Assembly: GCA_002423305.1 (NCBI GenBank)
Contig: DIVI01000027.1
Coordinates: 309-8,235, forward strand
Length of the DNA stretch: 7,927 nt
Origin: Methylococcus sp. UBA6136
Lineage (GTDB): Bacteria > Pseudomonadota > Gammaproteobacteria > Methylococcales > Methylococcaceae
Direction of reading: 5' to 3'
The position numbers were made by a program, and so were the translations under genes. This document shows positions 1-7,297 of this stretch, piece after piece. Positions within the stretch are counted from its first letter, which is position 1, and each line of letters starts with the position of its first letter. The notes beneath the pieces were generated by a model. That model was not told the DNA's origin, searched no databases, and saw only the letters and a list, made by a program, of their open reading frames with translations.

Positions 1-55
1 TCATGCGTTTGTTTGGTGAGGGTGCCATGGTTTCAGCTTTGCTGGAGATGTGTTT

Positions 56-931
56 TCAATCCAAGTATGGCTTGAAAAACGCGTAGTCAATGTCATAGAC
101 GGTTCGAGGCTTGACCCCGATCTCCTCCTTTTCGAGCATGCTGATCAATTGCTGACCATCAATCAACTCAATCGGCGGGGCTCCTTCGCGGGAAGCTTCG
201 CGCTTGGCGTCTTCGGAAAAAATGCCAGTGGTGATCATGATGCCCTTGTCAGCGCGGCCAATCATGGCATTGCGTAGATCCCCGACTTGAGCCCTCGAAA
301 CGGTTCCGAGGTAGCGCTTGCACTGAAAAATGACCTTGAAGGAGACGAATGGGTTCAGTTGCAGCACCCCGTATCCATCGATCCCACCATCCTTGCCGAC
401 GGGAGTCACTTCCACCTTCTCGAACCCATAAACACGCAGCAGATATTTGCAAAAGTTTTCGAACCCATGCGGTGTCATTGTTTGCAGCAATGACAGCAAC
501 TGAGTCTGTTCCACCATTTCGGTGGTTTCCTCGTCATCCTCAACCGGGAGATTCACCTCAATCTCCTTGTTGTCAGATTCCCTGTCTTTTCGGCGCTGGG
601 CATGAATGGCTACCCATTTCCTGAAGATCTCTCTGCTTTGATCTAAACTCAGATGGGTAGATTTGCCGGTTTCCGTCAGCGACCAAAGGCCACGTTTTGC
701 CGAACCCAAAAGCCCTTCCCAGACCAAATACTGCCGAGCCCAGCAGACTTGATTGTGAAATCGAGAAACCCCGGAAGTCAGCAATTCCTCTCTTTTTTCA
801 TCTGTGACGTTGCAATGAGTGCCGATCCAGTCAGATACCTCATAGGGCGTTCCGGTATCCCCCAAAGCCCGAAGACCATCGAGAACGGGACCCATCCAAC
901 GCACAAACTCAGATTGTGATTTCGATTTCAT
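56..931 (-). CDS. mrr: Mrr-type restriction endonuclease (type IV-like), 291 aa
   Basis: The protein has the two-domain layout of Mrr. Residues about 8-95 match the Mrr N-terminal winged-helix type (MGPVLDGLRALGD near the start, then GLWSLTETGK at 81-90). An acidic linker follows (about 115-145). Residues about 150-270 form a PD-(D/E)XK nuclease domain. Visible catalytic motifs are E158 in the first helix (TPHGFENF), GKDGGIDG at 179-186, and the QxK signature Q203-C204-K205 in FQCKRY; ITTGIF (233-238) then follows as in Mrr_cat domains. Mrr-family enzymes cut foreign or modified (often methylated) DNA. The ATG at 931 is preferred because the N-terminal domain begins directly after it, although no clear Shine-Dalgarno is visible. 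The gene lies 56 bp downstream of the SNF2 helicase on the same strand with no terminator seen between them, so co-transcription is likely. Its G+C is about 50% in seven hand-counted lines, clearly below its neighbours, which suggests transfer. The family call is firm; the modification it recognises is unknown. Confidence 0.93.
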   Translation of the reverse strand: MKSKSQSEFVRWMGPVLDGLRALGDTGTPYEVSDWIGTHCNVTDEKREELLTSGVSRFHNQVCWARQYLVWEGLLGSAKRGLWSLTETGKSTHLSLDQSREIFRKWVAIHAQRRKDRESDNKEIEVNLPVEDDEETTEMVEQTQLLSLLQTMTPHGFENFCKYLLRVYGFEKVEVTPVGKDGGIDGYGVLQLNPFVSFKVIFQCKRYLGTVSRAQVGDLRNAMIGRADKGIMITTGIFSEDAKREASREGAPPIELIDGQQLISMLEKEEIGVKPRTVYDIDYAFFKPYLD

Positions 932-987
932 TACAAAGTTCTTGATGGCTCTTTAGTCAAAGTTTTGGTTCTTACTCTCGCATTGCT

Positions 988-3900
988 CTATTCCAACACC
1001 GCCATCTTGTTCAGCGCAATCAGTTGCTTGAAGGTGTCGTTGTCGAGTTGGGTGAGCCAGGACTCGTCGTTGCCGACGATCAGCGAGGCCACCTGTTTCT
1101 TTTCCTCGATCAACTTGTCGATGCGTTCTTCCAGCGTGCCGAGCGTGATGAACTTGTGGACGAAGACATTTTTGAGCTGGCCGATGCGAAAGGCGCGGTC
1201 GGTCGCCTGATCTTCGACGGCCGGGTTCCACCAGCGATCGAAGTGGAACACGTGATTGGCCTTGGTCAGCGTGATGCCGACGCCGCCCGCGCGCAGGGAC
1301 AGGATGAAGACACCGGGACCGGTTTCGGCGTCCTGGAACTCCGCGATCATGCGCTCGCGTTTGGCAGCCGGTACGGCGCCATGGAGATAAAAAACCGGGC
1401 AATCCAGCTGCTCGCGCAGGTGCTTTTCGAGTTGCCCGCCGACCTCGGCAAACTGCGTGAACACCAGCGCGCTCTCGCCTTCGCCGATGACATCGCCGAG
1501 CATGTCGCAGAGCCTTTCCAGCTTGGGCGAGCGGTCGCCGGCAAAGATGCTGCCATCGTGCAGAAACTGCGCGGGATGGTTGCAGATCTGCTTGAGCCGG
1601 GTGAGCGTCGACAGGATTAAACCCTGGCGGTTGATGCCGTCGGCCGACCCCAGGCGTTGTTCGACATCGCGCACGACGGCTTCGTACAGCGAGGCTTGCT
1701 CCTTGCTGAGATTACAGTATTGCCGGTTTTCCAGCTTGTCCGGGAGATCGCGGATGATGTCGGGATCGGTCTTGACCCGCCGCAGGACGAAGGGCTCGAT
1801 CAGCCGCTTGAGCATGTCGGCGCGGCGCGGGTCGTTATCGCGCTGGATGGGTAGTTCGTAACGCTGACGGAACTGGGATTGCTTGCCCAGATAGCCGGGA
1901 TTGAGAAAGTTGAAGATGGACCAGAGATCGAGCAATCGGTTTTCGACCGGCGTCCCGGTGAGCGCCAGTCGATGCTCGGCGGTCAGCTTGAGCACCGCCT
2001 TGCTTTGCGCCGAGGCCGGATTCTTTATGTTCTGCGCCTCGTCCAGCACGACCCGCCGCCAGCGGATGGCCGACAGGATCTTTTCATCCCGCCGCGCCAG
2101 CGCGTAGGAGGTGATCACGACATCGCAGGCGAGGCAGGCTTGTTGGAAGGCTTCGGCATCGCGGACCCGCACCGTGCCGTGATGGATGAACGCCTTCAGC
2201 CCGGGGGCAAAGCGCTCGATTTCCTTCTTCCAGTTGCCGATGACCGAGGTCGGCGCGACCAGTAAGGTGGGCGACATCGATGCAAGCTCGGTGCGCTCCT
2301 GAATCAGTCGGGCCAGCACCTGGATGGTTTTGCCGAGCCCCATGTCATCGGCCAGGCAGCCGTTCAAGCCCAGGCTTTCCAGGAACGAGACCCAGGCCAG
2401 TCCGCGTTTTTGGTAATCGCGCAGCTGTGCTTCCAGCCCCGGCGGGTTGTCGGCGGGTTCCAGCCGACTGTGATCGCGAAGTTTGCCAAGCATTTCGGCG
2501 AGTGCCTGGCGTGGTTCGATCTCGAAGAAGTCCGCATCCTCGGCTGATTTGCGCATCAGCTCCGGCAGGCTCATGCCGGTTTCGTCGTCGCGGTGGCGAC
2601 GCCAGAACTCTAGCATCTCGCGCATCTTCTCCCGGTCCAGCGCCAGCCAGCGACCCCGAAAGCGGACCAGTGGCGATTTGCTTTCGACCAGATTGGCCCA
2701 TTCGGATTCGTCCAGCGATTCCTCGCCCAGCGCCAGGTCATAGCGGTAGGCAATCAGATTTTGCAGATCCATCGCGTTGCGGCGATTGGCGCCGGAAGGA
2801 GAGGTGCCGCTGGCCTGCAGGCGAATCTTGGCGCGTCGACGTCCCTGCGGTGTCCACCAGGCCGGGACCAGCACGGTAAAGCCGGCGTCCTCAAGGACCC
2901 AGGCATCCTCCTGAAGGAAGGCGAAAGCCTCTTCCAAGGTGAGGTCTATTCCCGAAGGCTCGGCCTCATCCAGCCCGACCCAGAGGGGGCCATAAATACG
3001 GGCGGCCTGGCCCAGTGCCAGCAGCAGATTCTGGTCAAAGCCGGCCCCACAGAGCGAGGCAAAAGCTCTCCGCGACGGATCTTCATGCGCCCAGTATTGG
3101 GCCAGCGTAATTTGCAGCGAGGGATCCTGGCGCGGCGCCACCAGCATGTCCAGACGCCAGGGGTCAGACTCGTTCTCCGCTTCCCGCAGCTGAAACAGCA
3201 GGCTGAAGCCGGCTTCCGCGCGGCGACCCGTCAGCTTGCGTCGCCAGCTTTGCCAGTCCTGATAAATGGCCAGTCCGGCGTCGGTCTTCCAGGGATGGCG
3301 GGACTGGAGTTCCTGACGGGCGGCCTCGATCAGCGTGTCACGGGTGCGGCGCTCGATCTTCACCGAAGCGGCCCCATGCGTGACCACGCGATGAATCAGC
3401 ACCTCGGCGCAATGCTTCAACAGGCTGACCTTCTCGTACTGGCGTCCTCCGATGATGGCGCAGCCATCCGGCATGTGCAGCGTGGCTTCCCGGATCAGTT
3501 GCTCATACTCGTCGGAGACAATCTCCCAGCCGGCATGCAGTTCATACCCGGAGCCGGCGGTTTCCCGGTAGATCAGCGAGGGAATGTAGCGGTCGCGCAG
3601 GATGACCGACTTGAGGGACTGGGTGAAGTAATGCCAGAACAGCAGATCGCTGCCCGGTCGGGTGTCGGGTCCATGACAGAAGGCGAGAAAGCGCAATTCA
3701 CCCAGCTGGGGAATGGGCCGGATCTGTCGATAGGCATCCACTTCCCAGGTATGCAGCGGCGCCGGCGGCAGATTGTCGTCCACCCCATGCTCGAACTCCG
3801 GCACCGGCAGGGGAAGACCGTCGAGCGTCGGCAGGGTGACCGGCTGTGGGGCAAAATTGAACCGCCGCTCGTAGGCCGAAATCGTCAGGCCCAGCGAGTC

Positions 3901-4062
3901 CTCAAGGAAAGCGACCAGCTCCGCCTTGGGGAGATGGCGTGGGTGCCGGTTCTTTCCGGGCCGGTTGTGCATCGACTCCTCTTCCACCCACAACCACAGA
4001 TCGCCCAGCTGAATGAAGGCATCGGTGGGCTCGGGGATCCATGAGCAATGCAGGACTTTCAT
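988..4062 (-). CDS. SNF2-family DEAD/DEAH-box helicase (bacterial type), 1024 aa
   Basis: This is a superfamily 2 ATPase of the SNF2 class, expected to translocate on double-stranded DNA and remodel protein-DNA complexes. The C-terminal half carries the full motor: motif I DDMGLGKTIQ (572-581, K578), motif II DEAQ (674-677), motif III LTGTPVENRL (701-710), VFTQF (867-871), motif V SLRAGGVGITLT (922-933), DRWWNP (942-947) and motif VI QATDRAFRIGQ (952-962). No catalytic residue looks lost. Residues about 370-500 (LTLEEAFAFL, then EDAGFTVLVPAWW) resemble the 'SNF2 Helicase protein' domain (DUF3670, PF12419) found before the motor in many bacterial SNF2 proteins. Residues 1-360 match nothing I can name. 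The length of about 1000 aa is usual for this group. The ATG at 4062 has no strong ribosome binding site but starts 110 bp from divergent hypC. The mrr gene follows in the same direction. The exact role (repair, transcription recycling or defence) is not decided by sequence. Confidence 0.93.
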   Translation of the reverse strand: MKVLHCSWIPEPTDAFIQLGDLWLWVEEESMHNRPGKNRHPRHLPKAELVAFLEDSLGLTISAYERRFNFAPQPVTLPTLDGLPLPVPEFEHGVDDNLPPAPLHTWEVDAYRQIRPIPQLGELRFLAFCHGPDTRPGSDLLFWHYFTQSLKSVILRDRYIPSLIYRETAGSGYELHAGWEIVSDEYEQLIREATLHMPDGCAIIGGRQYEKVSLLKHCAEVLIHRVVTHGAASVKIERRTRDTLIEAARQELQSRHPWKTDAGLAIYQDWQSWRRKLTGRRAEAGFSLLFQLREAENESDPWRLDMLVAPRQDPSLQITLAQYWAHEDPSRRAFASLCGAGFDQNLLLALGQAARIYGPLWVGLDEAEPSGIDLTLEEAFAFLQEDAWVLEDAGFTVLVPAWWTPQGRRRAKIRLQASGTSPSGANRRNAMDLQNLIAYRYDLALGEESLDESEWANLVESKSPLVRFRGRWLALDREKMREMLEFWRRHRDDETGMSLPELMRKSAEDADFFEIEPRQALAEMLGKLRDHSRLEPADNPPGLEAQLRDYQKRGLAWVSFLESLGLNGCLADDMGLGKTIQVLARLIQERTELASMSPTLLVAPTSVIGNWKKEIERFAPGLKAFIHHGTVRVRDAEAFQQACLACDVVITSYALARRDEKILSAIRWRRVVLDEAQNIKNPASAQSKAVLKLTAEHRLALTGTPVENRLLDLWSIFNFLNPGYLGKQSQFRQRYELPIQRDNDPRRADMLKRLIEPFVLRRVKTDPDIIRDLPDKLENRQYCNLSKEQASLYEAVVRDVEQRLGSADGINRQGLILSTLTRLKQICNHPAQFLHDGSIFAGDRSPKLERLCDMLGDVIGEGESALVFTQFAEVGGQLEKHLREQLDCPVFYLHGAVPAAKRERMIAEFQDAETGPGVFILSLRAGGVGITLTKANHVFHFDRWWNPAVEDQATDRAFRIGQLKNVFVHKFITLGTLEERIDKLIEEKKQVASLIVGNDESWLTQLDNDTFKQLIALNKMAVLE

Positions 4063-4094
4063 GTCGCGAGTTTCAAGCGGCCCAAAATCGGGCT

Positions 4095-4100
4095 ATTGTA
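4095..4100 (-). promoter_or_regulatory. Possible -10 element for the helicase-mrr unit
   Basis: Read on the minus strand, the hexamer is TACAAT, one mismatch from the sigma-70 -10 consensus, and it lies 32 bp upstream of the helicase ATG. No convincing -35 hexamer is found 16-18 bp further upstream, so this is only a candidate. It lies in the divergent gap, where promoters for both blocks would be expected. Confidence 0.25.
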
Positions 4101-4124
4101 GCCTCTACCGCATGATGGAATGCG

Positions 4125-4145
4125 GGACGGAGTCGTCCACTTTTT
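4125..4145 (+). terminator. Terminator-like hairpin with T tract in the hypC leader
   Basis: GGACG (4125-4129) and CGTCC (4134-4138) form a perfect 5-bp inverted repeat around the tetraloop GAGT. Two bases later comes TTTTT (4141-4145). The shape is that of a short intrinsic terminator or attenuator on the plus strand, ending 27 bp before the hypC ATG. The stem is short, so strength is doubtful. No plus-strand gene lies upstream in the window, so it would act on the hypC leader or on read-through antisense to the helicase. Confidence 0.3.
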
Positions 4146-4172
4146 ATCTTTCGTTCTTCAGGGGATAGACCC

Positions 4173-4412
4173 ATGTGTCTGGCCGTACCGGGGCAAATCG
4201 TCAGCCTTTCCGAATCCTCGTCCGCCGAGCGGCTGGGGCGGGTCAGCTTTGGCGGTGTCATCAAGGAGGTCAGCCTGGCTTTCACGCCCGAGGCTCGGGT
4301 GGGCGATTACGTCATCGTCCATGCCGGCTGCGCGATTTCCGAACTGGATGAGGGCGAAGCCCAGGCCGCGCTGGCGGAATTTGCCGCATTGAGCGAGATG
4401 GGGCTGGATTGA
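4173..4412 (+). CDS. hypC: [NiFe]-hydrogenase maturation chaperone HypC, 79 aa
   Basis: HypC is a small cytosolic chaperone that, together with HypD, holds the iron atom while its CN and CO ligands are added, and then delivers it to the hydrogenase large-subunit precursor. The protein starts with MCLAVPGQIV, the family signature; Cys2 is the invariant iron-binding residue exposed after Met removal. The second conserved block is VIVHAGCAISELDEGEA (47-63), with the conserved His at position 50. The length of 79 aa is normal. The start is fixed by the MCLAVPG signature and by a good ribosome binding site, AGGGGA at 4160-4165, seven bases before the ATG. It is the first gene of the plus-strand block; hypD begins 10 bp after its stop. 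A paralogue such as HybG would look similar, but linkage to hypD and hypE supports HypC. Confidence 0.97.
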   Translation: MCLAVPGQIVSLSESSSAERLGRVSFGGVIKEVSLAFTPEARVGDYVIVHAGCAISELDEGEAQAALAEFAALSEMGLD

Positions 4413-4422
4413 ACCACGGGCC

Positions 4423-5517
4423 ATGAGGCACCAGAGCGAATACCGCAACCCAGAACTGGCTCGCTCACTGGCCGAGGCGATTGCCAGACGTTGCACCCGG
4501 CCCTGGACGCTCATGGAGGTCTGCGGCGGCCAGACCCATGGCATCCTCAAATACGGTGTCGACCGCATGCTGCCGGAGGGGGTCGAACTGATTCACGGAC
4601 CCGGCTGTCCGGTCTGCGTCACGCCGCTGGAATATATCGACAAGGCCATCGAGATTGCCCATCGGCCCGACGCCATACTCTGCTCGTTCGGCGACATGCT
4701 GCGGGTGCCGGGATCGCGCGGCGATCTGCTGTTGGCCCGGGCCGAGGGCGGCGATGTGCGTTCGCTGTATTCGCCCCTGGATGCGCTCCAGGTGGCCCGA
4801 GATCATCCGGATCGCGAAGTGGTGTTTTTTTCCGTGGGCTTCGAAACCACCGCACCCGCCACCGCGATGGCGGTATGGCAGGCGCGGCAGTCGGGGCTGC
4901 GGAATTTTTCGCTGCTGGTCAGTCATGTGCGCGTGCCGCCGGCCATGGAGGCGTTACTCGATGCCCCCGAGTGCCGCATTCAGGGCTTTCTCGCGGCGGG
5001 CCATGTCTGTACCGTCATGGGCGTGACCGAGTATGAGCCGATCGCCGACGCCCGCCACGTCCCCATAGTGGTCACGGGTTTCGAGCCGGTTGATCTGCTG
5101 GCCGGGATCCATCGGTGCATTGAAATGCTGGAAAGCGGGCAGTCTGGTGTGGAGAATGAATACCGCCGGATGGTGCAGCGGGAGGGCAATCAGGCGGCCC
5201 GTGCACTGATGGGCCAGGTTTTTCAGGTCATCGATCGGGCCTGGCGGGGGCTAGGCGTGATTCCCCGGAGCGGCCTCGGCCTGGCCGAGGATTTTGCCGA
5301 TTTTGATGCCGAACGGCGTTTCCCGTTAAGCATTAACGCCGTGGCCGAGCCGGAAGAATGCCAAAGTGGTCGGGTGTTGCAGGGGCTGATCAAGCCGGAT
5401 CAGTGCCCGGCTTTCGGCATCCGCTGCACGCCGGAGCATCCGCTGGGCGCCACTATGGTGTCCTCCGAGGGCGCCTGTGCGGCCTATCATCGCTATCGTC
5501 CGCCGGGCCAACCGTGA
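4423..5517 (+). CDS. hypD: [NiFe]-hydrogenase maturation iron-sulfur protein HypD, 364 aa
   Basis: HypD is the [4Fe-4S] scaffold and redox protein on which, with HypC, the Fe(CN)2CO group is assembled in the cytosol. The family hallmarks are all present: MEVCGGQTH (31-39) with the iron-binding Cys34; GPGCPVCVTP (59-68) with the redox CxxC pair Cys62/Cys65; SFGDMLRVPGS (88-98); SVGFETTAPATA (137-148); and the C-terminal cluster-binding region with Cys313, Cys328, Cys335 and Cys352 in PDQCPAFGIRCTPEHPLG and SSEGACAAY. The length is close to the usual 370 or so residues. The ATG at 4423 has only a weak ribosome binding site and follows hypC by 10 bp, so translation may be coupled to hypC. A lipoprotein gene follows 45 bp downstream, before hypE. 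All motifs are intact, so the product should be active. Confidence 0.98.
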   Translation: MRHQSEYRNPELARSLAEAIARRCTRPWTLMEVCGGQTHGILKYGVDRMLPEGVELIHGPGCPVCVTPLEYIDKAIEIAHRPDAILCSFGDMLRVPGSRGDLLLARAEGGDVRSLYSPLDALQVARDHPDREVVFFSVGFETTAPATAMAVWQARQSGLRNFSLLVSHVRVPPAMEALLDAPECRIQGFLAAGHVCTVMGVTEYEPIADARHVPIVVTGFEPVDLLAGIHRCIEMLESGQSGVENEYRRMVQREGNQAARALMGQVFQVIDRAWRGLGVIPRSGLGLAEDFADFDAERRFPLSINAVAEPEECQSGRVLQGLIKPDQCPAFGIRCTPEHPLGATMVSSEGACAAYHRYRPPGQP

Positions 5518-5562
5518 GTCGGTCCCGGTCCCTGTTTGATTGAAACCGTGAGAATTTCAGCC

Positions 5563-6162
5563 ATGATTCCAATGAACCCATCCGCCGACCCGACCCTGGG
5601 AGCCCGACGTTTCGGTCCGATTCAGACGGCGGGTCTGATGATCGGACTTCTGCTGTTGCAAACCGGTTGTGCCGCCAATACACCCGCCCAGGCGATGGCC
5701 GAGAAAACCGATCCCTACTATCAGGATGCCCAGCTCTGCCGCAGTCAAAATCCGTCCAAGATGCTGCCAGCGGGCGTCGATCCTGCCGCTCGGGTGGATG
5801 AGGCCGGCTATCTTCAATGCCTGAACAAGCGCGGTTACCAGCAGGAAGCCAAGACCGATCCCCTGTTGGTCGCGATTAAAAAATGTCAGCAGCAGGGCGG
5901 ATCCAAGACCGTGTCCGCCAGCGGCGCGACCACCGTCAAGCCGCCCAAGCCGGAAGAAGTGCGCCAGTGCCTGAAACTGCGCGGTTTCCCCAGTACCCAG
6001 TTCCCCCCTCCCCCGGTGGCCGCTGTGGATTCATCGACTGCCAGCGGCGCAGCCGCACCCAAGGCGACCCTCAAGAACGTGCCGAAAGCGGCACCCATCA
6101 AGGATGATCGGGAACGCGTTCAGACGATCTATATTCCCCGCAAGACCAAAGCGCCGCAGTGA
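5563..6162 (+). CDS. Putative lipoprotein with two cysteine-pair repeats, 199 aa
   Basis: I do not recognise a named family. The N-terminus has basic residues (RR at 15-16), a hydrophobic stretch (about 23-32, AGLMIGLLLL) and QTGC, with Cys36 as the likely lipidated residue. Gln at -3 makes the lipobox imperfect, so a plain signal peptide or anchor is possible. The mature part contains two related units, Cys59 to Tyr92 and Cys108 to Phe142, each with a cysteine, about 27 residues, then CLxxRG(Y/F). The four cysteines may form two disulfides in the periplasm. A Pro/Ala-rich stretch (147-180) and a basic tail follow. ATG 5563 was chosen because it gives a compact signal sequence; TTG 5536 (nine residues more) and ATG 5572 are alternatives, none with a strong ribosome binding site. 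The gene sits between hypD and hypE, and its TGA overlaps the hypE GTG by 4 bp, so it is part of the operon. No maturation role is known. Confidence 0.75.
   Translation: MIPMNPSADPTLGARRFGPIQTAGLMIGLLLLQTGCAANTPAQAMAEKTDPYYQDAQLCRSQNPSKMLPAGVDPAARVDEAGYLQCLNKRGYQQEAKTDPLLVAIKKCQQQGGSKTVSASGATTVKPPKPEEVRQCLKLRGFPSTQFPPPPVAAVDSSTASGAAAPKATLKNVPKAAPIKDDRERVQTIYIPRKTKAPQ
5728..5988 (+). repeat. Two diverged Cys...CLxxRG(Y/F) protein repeats inside the lipoprotein gene
   Basis: Unit 1 covers about 5728-5838 (residues 56-92) and unit 2 about 5875-5988 (residues 105-142). Each has a first Cys (59, 108), Ser-Lys six or so residues later, a variable Pro/Ala/Val stretch, an acidic residue pair region, and then CLNKRGY or CLKLRGF. 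The Cys-to-Cys distances are 27 and 28 residues. The similarity is at protein level; the DNA is clearly diverged, so any duplication is old. Confidence 0.65.
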
Positions 6163-7214
6163 GTCAGCCCCCCGAGCTGAATTGCCCTCTGCCGCTGGGC
6201 CAGTACGAGCGGATTGTCATGGCGCATGGCGGGGGCGGGCAGCTCATGCAGCAGCTGCTCGACCGTCTGGTGCAGCCGACGTTCGACAATCCCTATCTTG
6301 CTGATCGGCATGACAGTGCCGTGTTTGAATCAGGCGGGCTGCGCTACGCTTTCACCACCGACTCCTATGTGGTCAAGCCGCTGTTCTTTCCCGGTGGCGA
6401 CATCGGCAAGCTGGCGGTGTGCGGGACACTGAACGACCTCGCCATGGCCGGCGCCCGGCCCATGTTTCTTAGCGCCGCGCTGATCATCGAGGAAGGGCTG
6501 CCGATCGAGTCGCTGCAGCGGGTCCTGGAGTCGATGGCCGCCGCGGCGCGGGCGGCGGGCGTTGCCATCGTGACCGGCGATACCAAGGTTGTTGAACGCG
6601 GGCGTGGCGATGGTCTTTACATCAATACGGCCGGCATCGGTCTGATTCAGCCCACCACCCCGGCCATCCATCCGGCCGCCGTGGTGCCCGGCGATGTCAT
6701 CCTCATCAACGGCGATATTGGCCGGCATGGCATTGCCATCATGGCCCAGCGCGAGGGATTGGCACTGGAAACCACGTTGGAAAGTGATTGCGCGGATTTA
6801 TCCGGGCTGGTGGCGCACTTGCTCGACGTCGGCATCGACATCCACTGCCTCCGCGATCTGACTCGGGGTGGATTGGCCAGTGCGTTGATCGAAATTACCG
6901 AAGCGGCGCGGGTCAGTATTCAACTCGACGCGCCAGCCATTCCCGTTAATGACGCCGTCAATGGCGTCTGTGAAATCCTTGGGTTTGACCCACTCTACGT
7001 GGCGAACGAGGGCGTGATGGCGATCTTTATGCCCGAAAGCCAGGCAAGCCAAGCCCTTGAAGTGCTCCGTCACCATCCGCTAGGAGAAAACGCCGCGTTG
7101 ATCGGCCAGGTCACCGGTCCCGCTTCACCGGGCCATGTCCATCTGCGAACCGCTTTCGGGACGGAGCGGAGCCTGATTCGACTCAGTGGAGAGCAGCTGC
7201 CAAGGATTTGCTGA
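6159..7214 (+). CDS. hypE: [NiFe]-hydrogenase maturation protein HypE (thiocarboxamide dehydratase), 351 aa
   Basis: HypE receives a carbamoyl group from HypF on its C-terminal cysteine, dehydrates it with ATP to a thiocyanate, and passes cyanide to the iron held by HypC-HypD. The protein ends in PRIC, the invariant HypE tail, with Cys351 as the acceptor. It belongs to the AIRS/PurM-like ATP-binding superfamily. Visible motifs are AHGGGG (22-27), FTTDSYVV (65-72), CGTLNDLAMAGARP (88-101), VTGDTKVV (138-145), DLTRGG (233-238) and ANEG (282-285). The length is normal, although family starts vary. GTG 6159 is preferred: it lies in a GTGA overlap with the stop codon of the lipoprotein gene, typical of coupled translation, and gives the expected N-terminus ending in AHGGGG. 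hypF, hypA and hypB are not nearby in this window, so they must lie elsewhere if the pathway works. Confidence 0.97.
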   Translation: MSQPPELNCPLPLGQYERIVMAHGGGGQLMQQLLDRLVQPTFDNPYLADRHDSAVFESGGLRYAFTTDSYVVKPLFFPGGDIGKLAVCGTLNDLAMAGARPMFLSAALIIEEGLPIESLQRVLESMAAAARAAGVAIVTGDTKVVERGRGDGLYINTAGIGLIQPTTPAIHPAAVVPGDVILINGDIGRHGIAIMAQREGLALETTLESDCADLSGLVAHLLDVGIDIHCLRDLTRGGLASALIEITEAARVSIQLDAPAIPVNDAVNGVCEILGFDPLYVANEGVMAIFMPESQASQALEVLRHHPLGENAALIGQVTGPASPGHVHLRTAFGTERSLIRLSGEQLPRIC

Positions 7215-7283
7215 GAAGGGGCATAATCACCGCTGTTGTTTGTCCGCATTCCGCTGCAATGGCTGGCGGGGTGACAAAATCCC

Positions 7284-7289
7284 AGGAGG
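7284..7289 (+). promoter_or_regulatory. Strong Shine-Dalgarno fixing the Uma2 gene start
   Basis: AGGAGG lies eight bases before ATG 7298. It decides the start in favour of 7298 over the upstream in-frame TTG at 7208, which would overlap the end of hypE and add 30 residues unlike the family N-terminus. Confidence 0.8.
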
Positions 7290-7297
7290 CCAAACCG

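Noticed and set aside
1..28. Possible start of another minus-strand gene (ATG at 28, reading MAPSPNKRM off the window edge)
   Set aside because: Only nine codons are visible, with no convincing ribosome binding site. It could be a real gene following mrr, but the window is too short to support it.
2761..4044. Long plus-strand open frame (427 codons) opposite the helicase gene
   Set aside because: It lies wholly antisense to a gene with intact SNF2 motifs. Its translation is rich in Gly, Arg and Gln with no recognisable domain, as expected of a shadow frame in G+C-rich DNA.
4080..4093. Short inverted repeat GCCC-N6-GGGC in the divergent gap
   Set aside because: A 4-bp stem with no recognised operator consensus is expected by chance in DNA this rich in G+C.
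5324..5338. Perfect 6-bp inverted repeat CGTTAA-gca-TTAACG
   Set aside because: It lies inside the conserved coding sequence of hypD, has no T tract and no second copy; chance is sufficient.
7197..7227. Possible promoter for the Uma2 gene (CTGCCA ... CATAAT)
   Set aside because: The spacing is 19 bp and the -35 match only 4 of 6, overlapping the hypE 3' end; too weak to call.
7208..7297. Longer Uma2 start at TTG 7208
   Set aside because: It would overlap hypE and add 30 residues with no family similarity, while ATG 7298 has AGGAGG at ideal spacing.
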